NCBI RefSeq assembly: GCF_040115645.1
Contig: NC_089572.1
Span: 1,612,001 to 1,676,000, forward strand
Source of the DNA: Euwallacea fornicatus
Lineage: Eukaryota; Arthropoda; Insecta; Coleoptera; Curculionidae
Direction of reading: 5' to 3'
Length of the DNA stretch: 64,000 nt
The notes beneath the pieces were generated by a model, which ran no database searches, had not been told where the DNA came from, and saw only the letters and a list, made by a program, of their open reading frames with translations. The position numbers and the translations under genes are program-made. Each line of letters begins with the position of its first letter. The first letter of the stretch is position 1. Positions 21,281 to 33,575 of the stretch are shown here, piece by piece.

Positions 21281-24200
21281 ACAAAGCCGGTGCCTTGTGC
21301 CTTCAAAACTATTTTCTAGATTACTGTCGGTCCCCTAATATCGCCTGCAGCCAACCCTCTTCCGTTGGGTCTCGTCTGACGGACATCAAGGGACGAATTC
21401 CACCCCTCGTGAGGGTATTGATTAGTTTTTCCTAGAACCCAGACCCTCTTACCCCGCCATGTCCTGGGGGTTTCTTGATTGTTTGCTATTTTATCTCCAA
21501 CGTATCGAGAAACATTTCTATAGCTGCGTGTTTGTAGCAGTCAGATAATGTTCCTAAATAAAATAAACTATTATCTTATCTCTGAGAACAGCCTAATAAT
21601 GTAGCCTCCGAGTTCTCCAGATTTGTCTTCTCTTGAATTTTAGCCGAATTTTCGCTTAGCGCTCGTGCATTTGCTTTTTGTTGACTGTAGCCATCATCAC
21701 GACCAGCAAATAATCTATGGCAATTTAGAAAGTAGGTAAGCCATACATTTATCTCCTCGATCCGGCTATGAAATTACCAGTATGCTGTTGTGAAAAGACA
21801 ACAAAAAAGATCGAGTTATGGCGCAGAAAAAGAAATCCGTCGTTCGTGTGCCTTTTCCATGATGTGGGACACCGTTATTCTTTCGAGGTTTTTGACCGTT
21901 TTCTCGGCTGTTTCCCACTCTTTTTTCCATCGCGTTGTGATTCAAGGCGATTTTTCAATGCGAACGAAGCTTAAATAAAAGCAAAGAGAACGTTGGAAAT
22001 TTGAATATTTATCGACTACAAGGAATTAGCCTGCTGGAACCACACAAGTTGATCCCTAGAAAGTCCCTCGTCAGTAATTTTAACAACGCACGATGATAAA
22101 TATTCGTCATTTCAAGTTCGTCACTGAGGAAAAAAAAATTAAAGATCCTTCACCTTTTGACATTAATTTTTTACGTCCGGGCCTTTAATTGTACAGCGGA
22201 GACGACCATAGGGGCACAATGTGTTAATTAAATTTTAGAACTCAAGCTGGAAAGAAACATAACTTTACTCCAGGGTCAGGTACAGATATTATAACTTCTA
22301 TAACGCCCATTAGGTAGATATTCCCTTTTGTCCAACATATACCTAATGCTTACAATACGTAAACTGGTAATCCAGTTAAGGGCAAGGGAGTGAAGAAAAG
22401 ACAAGGTGATTCATATAGTCCGTTACAATTTTACCTGTTGTGAAATCGTATTTAATTCAAGTTGTGATGGCCACCTTAATCGAAAGCTAGTTTTTTTTTG
22501 GGAAATGTCCGGGAAATTCGATTGGTTTTCATTGGATATTCAGTATATTATTCAATATTATGACCCCATCGGTCACGAGCTATATTTGTAAGTTTTTATG
22601 AAGTTTTAGTCTTGATTTTCGCTGCGATAGGGATTTTAAATTCTCACTTTTTGTATAGATTAACCGACACATGAGCAATGATAAAATTTAAAAAATCGTG
22701 TGATTTTTTGAATTTTCTACTCATTGAGGCTGATTGGCATCCTTGCGGCTCGTCTCTCTTAATTATTGAATAATGTACTGACTAATAAGAGAACGTCTCC
22801 AAAGAAACTCAAAGTTTGGAAAGGGACCAAAAACGAAGTAGCTTTCACAATTTGTTAATTTTTGGAAAATTAGGATTATAGGAACACAAGGATCTTTCTT
22901 CAACTAGGAAATTTTTTAATTTGAGGATCCAGAGTTATCAAGAAAATCTGTTTAGGAGAGGCAAGAATACCAAATTTGGAAACGCTCTAAATTGTTTTAC
23001 AATTTTTCATGTGGTCCACCTTGTTTACCTGTACTAAGAATATCATGGACCCGGTGGTTAGTTTTCATAAAAACAAACTCAATGTTAAAGTTAACAGCAC
23101 GGTAATAAAATCACCTTAAAGCAATTTTTTAACATGATGTTCTTCAAACTGTTGTTGAATTAAATTGAACTTACTGAATATGTATAAATTCAAATTTCAC
23201 AAAGTGGTTTATTTTTCTAAATATTCAATTGCTCATATCATATCATGATTCATCTCCAACCGTGTATGATCACGGAGCAGGATTCACATGATACCAATGT
23301 AAGCAACTAAAACCGAACTACTGGAATACCCTCCCTGTGTGGCATTTTAAATTCAATCAATCTAAATTTCTGAGAAATTAAGTCATTAAATACGACTTGA
23401 ACATTGAAGCAACACGAGTTTTTCCACAGAATCAAGAGATGGACTTGTTATTTTTCACTCTTTATATGGACAATCGAGTAGAGTGCAATAAAGTAAGATT
23501 GGATTAAAGTTTATAGGCGAAAATAATGCGACTGTTTATGTAATAAGTTAAAAAATGGACAGTTTTAGATAACGAGTGCCCCGTGTTCATTACATGTTCT
23601 TTAACGGGCACATTATGATAGCATGGGCCGAGTGAAGCGAGGTCAGGCAATATGACACGAGTTGCAGGAAATAGTATTTTCTCATGAGTTTCATAAATGA
23701 ACGTTTCTAATTTTGTTATATGATGAACAAATCACAAGTAAATGGTGTAGACTTAACCGAATTGAAGCTACGCTCTGCATCTGTAGAATCACAGCAACTG
23801 TAGCTGATACCATTGATTATTTCTTTATCCCACATAGAACATTAAAAGTTTTAGAATCCTATTGGTGATCTTTTCTAGTCAAAACAGCGTCATAGAAAAC
23901 AATTTCGGTATTATTATCTTTTATAGTTTTCGAAATATCCAGAGCTGAATATTATCAGGGGTGAATTCGAGAATAATGCTGAAATAATCTTATAATACCT
24001 ATTTGGGATAATTTTAGCATTTTGCCTGAGTTCATACGATAATATAAAGAAGCAATTATATCGAAAAGATTTGGAGATAAATGTGATATAAGTATTTAGG
24101 GAAGATTACACACTTTTGTTGATCGCGTTGTTGATTCTAACTTCTAATTATTGTCCATGAAGAATATTCTATATCTATCTTCTATTGAAGATCAAGGTTT

Positions 24201-25399
24201 GGGTTGTTTTTAACGATTTTAATGAAAGGACAGTCAGATTTTAAGCATTTTAGGGAGATTTTTCGGTAAAGAATTGTTGTATTTCATGACTATTTTTTAT
24301 AAAAAAACTTAAGATTATAATTTCTCATTCAAATTGTTAATTCAAAACTTTTAATTTAAATAATAATTAATTTTTATTGTATATTATATATTAATAATAT
24401 TTACAGGTTTTTTTTACTCAAAAACATCGCATCGCGCAAAAAAAGCTATAAAGGGCATTCTTCATCAAAATGAAGCAGAAAATGCTACTGTTTTTTAATT
24501 TTCCCAAAAAAACAGTGGCGTCCCAATTTTTGACTTTCTGGTTTGGATCTGAAAATACTTTTTGTGTAATATCTAGAAGAGTTTCGCAGAAATTCATACA
24601 CTTTCATTTTTTTAAATAAAATTTCAACACTCCGTGTCCCTGTTAGTATTGACATTTTATAATGACATGACGAAATATTTAAAGGCTTATTGGTTAGGGA
24701 CAGTATTTCCCCAATTTTGAGATCACCCCGTATAAATACAGAATTGTACTAAACACTTTAAACTTGCATATTATGAAACTTTATGAGATAATTAACGTGC
24801 TTTTACTCTTTTTAATAACCCTATGTAATGGGCATCTCTTCTCAGCGAGCTCGAACTAACTCACCTGCTCCTACCGAATAGGAGCCATTGCTGAGTTGCT
24901 GATGCTGTTTTCTCCTCTCAGTCACTAGAAGTATGTATTTAGTCTAATCTTAAATTTTTATTATGCAGTCACTGCATCCATATTCGATTAAATTTAATAT
25001 GTCGAACTGTCCAGAGATTTGTTTATGTTGATAAGTGAACATAATCGTTTACGAGGTGTTCTACTACTTACAACAGGCAGGCGCCGCTTCGCGTCGCGCC
25101 AGATCAGTTTAAAATTTAATTTTGCAGCTAATAAATGATGCTCCTGCTGAGCTATCGATTGACTCCTCTTTAAAAGCTCTAATGATATTCTGATTTACTC
25201 CCTTATAGGTGCAATTTTGAGGAACAAAACTTTTTAAAAACCTAGATGAGGCGTTCATGACGAGTCGCAGCCGACCCGTTCCAGCCGGATCGAACTTCCA
25301 ACCTGCCGCATGGCATGAGGCTAAAAACGCAGGCAATGAAAAAGGTTTTCATGGGAAAACCGACCTTACGTTTAGAACGTGAAGGTTCACTATTTTGTT

Positions 25400-25825
25400 G
25401 AGGATCAAATTCATGTCTTCCTCTCCTCTCTCTCACTCTATGCTCTCTCTTTTTCCGATTTTCACCGCTCCTCTCTCTTCATCTATTTCTTGCGCCCTGC
25501 GGAGCATACGGCTGTTCCTTTCACGCGCCAGTTTTCTGAAGCTCGGCGAACAGTCGGTAAGCGTCGAAAGCTCGTATTCTTATTGGCTGAGCGTTCCGAG
25601 CGGCGGCGCCTCAACCAACTACGCAGCAGCACTACGTCACTCGACGATCGTGCAACACATCCGCCGACTCCAATCTGCTCTAGAGCAAGGAGACCGGCTC
25701 GGTCGCTTTTAGTTAGAAGTACGAAGCCGCCTCAAGAAGACTCAACGCTAGAATTTAGTCATCTCTATGAGAGTTGATACCTAAGTGAATTTATTGTGAT
25801 ATTTAGTGTATAGGTGCCAAATAAG
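25400..25825 (+). promoter_or_regulatory. Candidate lola promoter and 5' UTR exon
   Basis: GC-rich relative to its surroundings. It begins with a CT-rich tract (TCCTCTCTCTCACTCTATGC), which contains GAGAG sites on the other strand of the kind bound by GAGA factor or Pipsqueak. It ends with a usable donor, CCAAATAAG|GTAAAT, at 25825. The first lola coding exon has an acceptor at 27632, 12 bases before its ATG, so a noncoding exon upstream is required and this is the nearest good candidate. No TATA box or exact start site can be assigned. Confidence 0.4.
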
Positions 25826-26049
25826 GTAAATATTATTATGCTTTCATTGATTTTAATTTCAATTGCATAAGTTTTCCGGAATTTGGGATTTTGTTATTCG
25901 TAATAATTTCTCCTTGGGTGATGGGTGGCAACTATTGTTTGCGTTTTTTTTTTGGTTTCCCAACTCGCAAACATAAAGTCTCGACGGAGTTTTCAAATCG
26001 AAGTCAAAGCGATGTTTTGCAAGAGTTAAATAGGAGTTTAACGTTGATC

Positions 26050-26367
26050 ATCATGTTGAATTATTTTCCATGGCGGCCATTTTGTCCTTTGCCAGTGCTT
26101 TCCGATCTTGCCTTCTAGCCGCAACGAAGCGCTGGTGACGTGTTTCCGTTGGAGTTGGCTGAGCTTGCGTCAACTTCTCGCGTCCTCTCTCGCACTCATG
26201 CTGCGACATAGACTTTGAGTTCGAATTGGAAAAGGATAGGGTTTTGCCCCCTCACTTATCGATTAATCAAATTGAAGCAACATGCCAACATACGCCTTAG
26301 CTTCTTGCATCCGTCCTGGGGGTCCGCCATTTTGTAATTGATGTTTTCCACGTTTATATTGATTTTG
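26050..26367 (+). promoter_or_regulatory. Second candidate lola first exon / promoter
   Basis: Another GC-richer patch carrying GGCGGCCATTTTG and CCGCCATTTTG (GCCAT cores like Pho/YY1 sites) and CTCTC tracts, ending in a strong donor, GATTTTG|GTAAGA, after 26367. Drosophila lola has several promoters; two alternative first exons here would fit, but transcription starts cannot be proved from sequence. Confidence 0.35.
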
Positions 26368-27632
26368 GTAAGAAATTAAAATTCTGATTAACGCAAAAGA
26401 GTTACACTAATGCACATTTATTTACAAAATGATACGTTGGGCTTTTCGCAAAACACGTTTTCGATACTTCCCTGAATAACTTTAAGATACTATACTTCAC
26501 ATATTTCAAATCTGAAATAAAGAATAAGAGATCTATTTTTGTCAAATTGCTTTTCGAAAAGCGTATTATAATTTACTATCGTCCAACTTCAAACAAAATT
26601 CTTAAATGTAAGACATTCACAAACAAATCCCATACTTAAACGGTGTCAATAATACAACCTTACGCGGCAGCTTTCACTTAACATTGTTCAATTCTATATT
26701 ACAACAAATTACAAAATTGGCTCATTTATTCCATCCTAATTCTTGAAAATTCTTGCTAGACGTTTTGTTGTGCTCATAGGAGTACACTTTTTGGATATCT
26801 GCTTCAAAAGTACATATGTAACAAAAGTTGCTTTAAAATACTCCCTCCAGTGCCCCAGTACCTTCCAGTGTATCCGATTCCTTTTTAAAGATGTTAAATG
26901 TAAAATAAACTTTATAATTTACACTTAAAAAACAAAAAATATGAAAAAAACTTCTAAATTATTCGGATATTTAAGATGAATGATTATACTGGGGTTCCAC
27001 AAAAAATTTCTTGGGTAATAAGGTATGACCTTAAAACAAATAATCACTGTAGATAATGTAATAGTCAGTTGCCATATCTCACAATATACATAATCTTTAA
27101 AATATGTTTCCAATTTGATTTTAGTATCTGGTACTATAAACATTTTGATATTGTATGCTTAATGTTTGTGAATTGTGGTGCCAAAATGAGTCAATGCAAT
27201 TATAATACACCAATGCACCCCAAGTTATTAAGATATGAGGTGTTCAGGTTAGAGAGTGCGAATATAAAAACTTCTAGTTTTGGCTTGTAAAATATTGCTT
27301 TATTCATATTCACTCATTTATTCATTTTGTGTTTCCAAACTACATATAATATGCAACCCTTAGTATAGCCTTTAAAGGTTAAAAACAATATATCAACAAA
27401 ATTAAAATTCATTTAAAATGACACATTGGAATCTTAAAATTTTTGAACAGATTATTCTGGTCTCGAGTCTTCGAAAATATTCTCTTTATTGTAATAAACT
27501 GATTCACAATGGAAGTGGATCACAACATTCTAAATTGAAGAATTTCTTTGTTATGGTAATTGCAATTGATATTACTAATTATTTTCCTATATTTAATTTC
27601 TATTTGTTTAAAGAGAAACTTGTTTGTTACAG
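26368..27632. other. Probable lola 5' intron
   Basis: AT-rich sequence ending in the polypyrimidine tract and acceptor CTTGTTTGTTACAG at 27632. No coding segment recognised. Confidence 0.6.
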
Positions 27633-28320
27633 TTATTAGAAAGATGGACGACGATCAACAGTTCTGCCTCAGGTGGAATAACCACCAGTCAACGTTAGTA
27701 GCGGTCTTCGACACATTATTGGAAAACGAGAAACTGGTGGACTGTACCCTCGCGGCAGAGGGTAAATTTCTAAATGCACACAAAGTCGTCCTGTCCGCGT
27801 GTAGCCCGTATTTCGAGTCGTTGTTGTCTCGTCACTATGACAAACATCCGATCCTCATCCTAAAAGACGTGAAATTCCAAGAACTGAAAGCAATGATGGA
27901 CTACATGTACCGGGGTGAGGTAAACATATCCCAAGACCAATTGGGGGCCTTGTTGAAGGCCGCCGAATCATTGCAAATAAAAGGACTGAGTGATAATAAG
28001 AAAGAAGAGCCGGCGGCTAAAAGGGCAGCACCGGCGGCTGCTCCCCCTAAGAGCCCCCAAACGCAAAGCGCAATACCCAAAGTTCAAGGTCTGACAATAG
28101 AACAGAGAAGCCGAGATGAACGAGAAGGTTCCATTTCACCTGGTCCTCGCAAGAAAAAAAGGATGCGGCGTAAGAGCGAGGAGATGGACAATCACCACGA
28201 TGCCTCCAACTCCTCTGACGCTCCTCAAAACATTCCATCAGCGACTACTCAACTACCTGTTAATATTAAGATGAACAATGATGTGCCTGATACCATTGAG
28301 ACGAAACAGGAAATTCTAAG
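27633..28320 (+). CDS. lola: lola common exon 1: start codon, BTB/POZ domain and NLS
   Basis: The exon begins after TGTTACAG; the ATG is at 27644 and the donor is CTAAG|GTAATT. It encodes 225 whole codons. Residues 1-117 are the BTB/POZ domain, with the Lola/Tramtrack-group N-terminus QQFCLRWNNHQ, the DCTL motif at 33-36, HKVVLSACSPYF at 46-57, and YMYRGEVN at 88-95. This domain dimerises and recruits corepressors. A basic stretch, PRKKKRMRRK, at about 168-177 is a likely nuclear signal in a Ser/Pro-rich linker. Lola regulates axon guidance, gonad and neural development in flies. Every alternative tail in the locus depends on this exon. The ATG is chosen by family conservation and by the acceptor 12 bases upstream. 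Confidence 0.97.
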
Positions 28321-28380
28321 GTAATTTGTCTCTCCTTTCCCCAAAAAACCTTTTTTGTAAAAATTTTTTATTGTCTGCAG

Positions 28381-28607
28381 GCATAAAGACGAATCCGGCT
28401 CTCAGCTATCACAAGTTCCTATGATCAAAGAAAAATTGGAAACGCACACTGAACTGATGTTGGAGCCAAAATCTGAGTACGCTGATGATATGAATGAGGA
28501 CAGTATCGAGGACCTAACTTTGGATGATGATGACTTGAGCAATATGGAACAGCAAATGGATGATGGAGCAGGACCTAGTCATGGGGGTGAGGGGTCATCA
28601 CAGCAAG
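28381..28607 (+). CDS. lola: lola common exon 2: acidic linker
   Basis: Separated from the BTB exon by a 60-base intron (28321-28380). The split codon AG|G joins ILR to HKDESGSQLSQVPM. The rest is acidic and Ser/Gln-rich (DSIEDLTLDDDDLSNMEQQ), typical of the Lola linker. The donor CAGCAAG|GTGAGA leaves one base (phase 1), the phase required by all the terminal exons. Read through into the intron, the frame runs 20 more codons to a stop at 28669, so intron retention or early polyadenylation would give a BTB-only form. Confidence 0.92.
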
Positions 28608-28669
28608 GTGAGAAACGTAATTCATTCTTAAGTGACATTCTAAGAAGAAAGTTCATTGACCATTATTGA
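28608..28669 (+). CDS. lola: Possible BTB-only tail by intron read-through
   Basis: If the donor at 28607 is not used, the frame continues through NSFLSDILRRKFIDHY to TGA. AATAAA-like signals cluster at about 29170-29215. Drosophila lola also makes a form without zinc fingers. Here it is only a possibility; the tail has no motif. Confidence 0.3.
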
Positions 28670-30219
28670 TCTCAACAAAAATTTTTCGCAAGGAAGTAGA
28701 CCATTTGAAATAAGGGTTTTCGCAGAGTTAGTTCATATTACAGTTACCCGTTTGGTTATTGAATAGTTGCCAAAATGTAAATAATTATTTTGACAGTTGT
28801 GTCAGATGAATTCTATTTATAGTGACAGTTTTTGATAGAGACGTCTAAGAAGTTTGATTATATTGACATTGTAGATAAAATTTGTGCTCTAGCTTGGTTA
28901 TTAACATTTTCATCTACCATTCAGCCTTAAAGGTTTCCCTAATTTTTTAAATGGGAAAGATTAACAATTAGGGAAACAGGAAGTAGTAAATTTACAAAAG
29001 TGAAAACTTTCAAGCAAATATGCCTTCTGGTTATTCCACCAGTTGCAATTTATTATTGGACATGGGTATAGAATGACAGTGAGCATAAATAGTCACAAAA
29101 TAAAGCAGATAATTGAAGAAATTACAAAAAGGAAAACATTGCATTATTTATTATATTTTCAGAAAAAGAACAATAATAAAGAAAAAATAAATGAAAAATA
29201 ATTGAAATAAATTATTAATGCTAGAGAAAATATACTAATGAAGCAGGTGCACTAATAATCCTGCAGAGCCAGTTTATTTATCCATTTATTTCATATGTTG
29301 ATTGGTGTGACGTTTCTAGATGAAATCTAATTTTTTGCTTAATTTTCTTTTTTGTGGGTATTCTGCTTAATTCTCCGTTCTTTGTAATGAGCAAGGGTGA
29401 CAGTACTTGCCATTAATGAAGTAGATGTTAACTTTCTAAAAGTTGAACACCTGTATTTTATTGAATGTTTGGAATTGTTTTAGAATATCTAAACATAACA
29501 ATCTAGATTTGCAACTACCATGTTTTTGAAATTATAACGTTTAAGGTATGACAATTTTGGTGCTGCTTAACTTTCGAATGCTTTAAGTTTCAGTGAAACC
29601 GTTTTTTTTTCACATTTGTTTTTTTCTTTTAAATATAAATCACAATGCATATTTTTTTGTTTGACATATGAAAATGGGCAACGTTTGTCAAAAGGTTTGA
29701 CATTTATGGAAGTAAATATTTAGATGCATATTGCATTTTTAATTGAAGTATTATTTTTTTTAACATCATTGTTTCAAAAGCAGTTCAAATAGGTTTACTG
29801 CTTTTTAAAAATCTGTTAGTCAAATTTTCGCCCACTTATAACTATGGGGTGACAATTTATGGATTTTTCCGGGTGTCATTTGCCTAGAATCGTTTAAAGA
29901 AGCCGTCCCGACGTGGAAACTTAATTTAAAAGTCATTTAATCCTGGAAGTTCCATCCTAATTTTGCCAATGTAATGGAATATGTATATCAAAACAAACCA
30001 CTGGATATTTATTTCAAATCTTAGTGGACAACCATGCTTTTGCCATACTTCAGTGGTGTGGGCATCTTGTCCTTCTGTTGAACCTCTTCGACCTTCAAAA
30101 TGTCAATTTCTTTAATGCTATTTGAGGTCGGAAGGTGTGTGGAATTGAAGTAAAGCCCCAGCCAAACCCGGTCGTTAACGAAGCCTGAACTAAACCAAAC
30201 TTTTTGGTTTTGTTCCCAG
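28670..30219. other. Intron sequence with possible early poly(A) signals
   Basis: AT-rich. Several AATAAA-like hexamers near 29170-29215 could end a short BTB-only transcript. The stretch just before 30220 provides the TTTTGTTCCCAG acceptor for the psq-type exon. Nothing else recognised. Confidence 0.5.
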
Positions 30220-30455
30220 ATTTGGACGGCTTCTTCTACCGCCTGGGGGATGGTGTTGATATTGCCGGATTGTTGGCTAAATTACGAGGGAACTTCCGCA
30301 GTCGAAAGTATTCAGACGAGGCCGTTTATATGGCGTTGGACTCTATTTTGAATCGCGGCATCAGCGTGTCTCGAGCCTCCATTGATTTCGGCATTAAAAG
30401 GACTAGTTTACAGTTTTATCTGAAGAAATTAAATATTAATATAAGGGGTTCTTAG
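30220..30455 (+). CDS. lola: lola terminal exon with a psq-type helix-turn-helix instead of zinc fingers
   Basis: Acceptor TTTTGTTCCCAG, then AT and 77 codons to TAG at 30453-30455: the lola two-base phase. The peptide starts DLDGFFYRLGDGVDIAGLL. Its second half, YSDEAVYMALDSILNRG followed by SRASIDFGIKRTSLQFYLK, fits the HTH-psq pattern (Y..E....A......G.S...A...GI...TL...). It lies before exon 31911-32000, so it must be joined directly to 28607 and skip that exon. It would give Lola a different, Pipsqueak-like DNA-binding tail. The codon mix is less AT-biased than the flanks, supporting real coding sequence. Confidence 0.8.
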
Positions 30456-31910
30456 GGCTTTGTTATGTTTGTGATCTTGGACAACCACCTAAATGTTAAT
30501 ATAAGTGGGATATTGTTAATTGAAGATTGAACCTTGTTGCTATTAATACAGGAATATTCGAACTTGTCGATTTCAAATTTCGTGGCCGGAACCAAATTTA
30601 TCAGTGCGTTGGCAGATTAAATAATTATTAAAGTGACAATCTGTGTTATTGTTTCTTTAATGGAGTATTTATCTGTCTGAGTTCTTTCACCTTACCGATA
30701 TTCTTATGGCTTGTCTTAATATTCGAGCTCAATCGCACATTACTAATTTTAGAATCGCACTACAATAGTTGCACTGTCATCGACCCAGCCGTTAGTTTTT
30801 TCGGCCGTTACCTACCTAACATGTGTATTTAAAATTTTGCGGATAGTGCTCGAATAATTTATCTCAGTTTTTTTGAAAAGACCAAAGTGAGTTTCGAAAT
30901 TCTTGCCAATAAACTGCATTGTTAATGAGATCTGTTACTTTTTGATGTTTGATAACAATGTTTTTCACATACGAATTTTGAATCTCGTCTTTACTGAAAA
31001 GCTTCAATTGTTATCATAATACTTGAGTTTTTCTTCCATAATTTTTATGAAAAGTTTAAGGGCTCAACTAAATTTTTACCACGTACAGTAAAATGTTAAT
31101 AAAAACTTTAAGTTAAGTAGACAGTGCCCAGTTTGTCGTTTCTTTTCATAACTGTCATAAATGTTCAAATGCGGTGTTGATGTTGGACACAAATTAGGGA
31201 AATTTTTAATTCTGTCGCTGTCAAAACCCAATTTTCTCGCGATTGATATACTGTGTATATTTCTAAACTCGTGACCTGCGTGTAAAACATGTGGTAACAC
31301 CTGCACATTCGGTTTAATTTGATTTTTTTAAATGGAAATTTACACTATCATTAATTTAGTCATAATTCGTAATGGTCAATCGAAATTTTCTGAGACAGGG
31401 TTGGCAACATATTCATTATTTGCTTTTTTTCATCATATCTAAAGGTCTTTTGAGACGTTTCGTTTTGAGTATTTGTAGATATTTTGTTTTGTCACTATTT
31501 TTCGAATATATACAGTCAATGCATGTGACTCTTTTTATCACAATATTCCACAAATACTACTAGTAAGACCAGTAGTTTGAGTAGACTACACAATATAATG
31601 TTTACCTGGTGTGTAAATATCTTTTTGAAATAGTCATTTTTGAAGACTAATATGCCAAAAAGTAATAAATTTTAAAACTATTAAATGTTGAAATATTTTT
31701 GAGGATATAGAGAGAAAATTTCAGTTTTAGTGAGTGAGCAGAAAAGGGAACAAAAAAAAATTGGTGGTCAACGCAGCTTATAGACATAAAATAGGATAAA
31801 ATATTTCGGTCCACGGTTAACTAAATTGTGTTCTGCCAACCCTGTTTACAATGTAGTATTTAAATTAAATTTCTGTATTCACATATTACTTTATTTTCCA
31901 ATTGTCTCAG
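30456..31910. other. Intron sequence, nothing recognised
   Basis: AT-rich; short frames on both strands lack motifs. It ends in CCAATTGTCTCAG, the acceptor of the next common exon. Confidence 0.55.
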
Positions 31911-32000
31911 GATTTGGACATTGGCAAATGGGTAATCAATCACAAGACGAAGTTTTCTTGGCCGCCCAAGAGGCGGTCGGTGCACACAGGGACTCACAAG
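31911..32000 (+). CDS. lola: lola last common exon (phase 1 to phase 1)
   Basis: A 90-base exon between CAATTGTCTCAG and CTCACAAG|GTAAGA. It encodes GFGHWQMGNQSQDEVFLAAQ and EAVGAHRDSQG. Start and end are both phase 1, so tails can be joined with or without it. All zinc-finger tails lie beyond it, and the strong GTAAGA donor makes it the likely last shared exon. With it the common part is 331 residues plus a split Gly/other codon. No known domain; the balanced codon use and flanking signals support it. Confidence 0.82.
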
Positions 32001-32678
32001 GTAAGATTTTTTGTTTCATTTCTTTGTGGCTCCGGTGCTGTTTTCGCAGAAGCCTTTTTCGGTTACTTCAAACTCATTTCATTGATACCAGCGCTGTGGC
32101 ATTTTTAGTCGGCTTGGCGCAAACGCAGCGAAATCGTGGAATACTCTTTACTTTCACCCCTTTCGAGCTGCTGTTTGTCTTTGACAAGCTCTCAAAACTT
32201 GCCATTGGTGTTTTCGCATGCAGGCCGATGCGAAATAGGTGCCGGAGTTAACACTTGCACGTCGTAAGGCAAAACCGGACCCGAGAATCCAGTCTCTGAT
32301 TTTACTTTTAGTTCATGTCAGTAGTAGTTGGGTGCTCCTTATTTATAATCCATTTGCTTGTGTACCATATTATAGTCTTTTGGTTTGCTTTTACCTTAAC
32401 CAGTAGCTTTGCAGCCTGCTTTAGTAATAGAGTACTTGGGACAGGTATTTTTTTGAACCCTTCTCCCTATCCGGCATCAGAAACTGGCAGCAGAAGGAAG
32501 ATTGGCTTTCGAGTGGCTGAAGAATGTCGTTTAGTAACTTTCACACACTTAACATATTTAGAGCTCTAGTTTGGCTTGTTGAGAATTGTCGAGAAATCAA
32601 AGAACGCGTTTAAACCAAAAAATAATACTATATTTTGCTGCTAACGTGGTTATTTATATTGTCTTATAAGTATTTTTT

Positions 32679-32766
32679 GGTGTTATGCTGCTAACACCTG
32701 AATATCGAAAAATCGAATAAATTGTTTTTAAGATATAGGGCCTTTTGGCGTTATGCTGCTAACGCC
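32679..32766 (+). repeat. Two covarying palindromes with loop TGCTGC
   Basis: GGTGTTATGCTGCTAACACC (32679-32698) and GGCGTTATGCTGCTAACGCC (32747-32766) each form a perfect 7-bp stem with the same TGCTGC loop. The stems differ by one base pair (T-A against C-G), changed on both sides. A third TGCTGCTAAC without its left arm is at 32636-32645. CTAAC is also a branch-point-like string. Confidence 0.85.
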
Positions 32767-33534
32767 CTTAAATGAAAATAAAAATTGTTCGCGAAGCGTT
32801 AAGGTCTCAATAATTGAACGTGGGAAGGTAAGATCCAGGGAGAAAGGGAAGTGGAGTTCCAAGGTTGCCACTCTACGTACATTTCAAAGCACGAGGTAAA
32901 CCGCTTCCCTGCTACTTCTCAGGGTTCCGGCACCCTCGTTGGTGGCTCAAATTCGGGATACTAAATAATTTGGCAACCTTGCAGCTCTAAAAAAAATAAT
33001 CGGAGACTGCTGCAGTCTCGGCGACGAATTCCCGGACGTTTTCTCAACTTCGTTTTATTTAATTTGCACTCCTGTTATTATTTAATCTCTATACATCCTC
33101 TCGATCCCTTCAGAAAAGTTTTGCCTTACGGTTGCAAGTGCTTAGTGTTGGGTTTTGTAATCTTTTCGTTATTTTTACTCCTGGGAGGCTCCGCAAGTGA
33201 CTGTCAAATTTCTTGTCCAGTAGTCAGCTCAAGAATTCGCTTTGCCAGGCCTCTCAAAGGTATTCTGTTGGCCTTCTACCTCATTTTACTTTTTTGGTCT
33301 AACAAAGTATCTATCATGTTGCATGCTTTTTACTGTGTACATTATTTTTCCCCATCCTTTTCAATTGTACATTTTGCTCCGCTGTCACGGCATGGCTAAT
33401 TTTAGCCCTGACGTATATGTTTTTTTCTGCTATCAGTGTCGAATACTTGTCCGCCTCTGATAACAGCCTCAATATTACGGTCTGAATGCCCTCCTCTTCG
33501 ATTAGGTTTTTATCGATGAGGAGTGCTAAGTCAG

Positions 33535-33575
33535 ATCGAGAGAGAGCGAGAGAGAAAGAGAGAGTGAGAGAGATC
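33535..33575 (+). repeat. GA-rich simple sequence
   Basis: Imperfect (GA)n with GAGAGAG units, the binding string of GAGA factor and Pipsqueak. It lies inside the last common intron. Confidence 0.85.

Larger units (their letters stand above)
19150..25399. other. Long stretch without a recognised gene upstream of the lola promoter region
   Basis: AT-rich and mostly unique. It includes a microsatellite at 21247-21280 and a loose tandem duplication near 19431-19635. Several 60-80 codon frames are not supported by motif or splice signals. It may contain far-upstream lola promoters or enhancers, which cannot be recognised from sequence alone. Confidence 0.4.
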
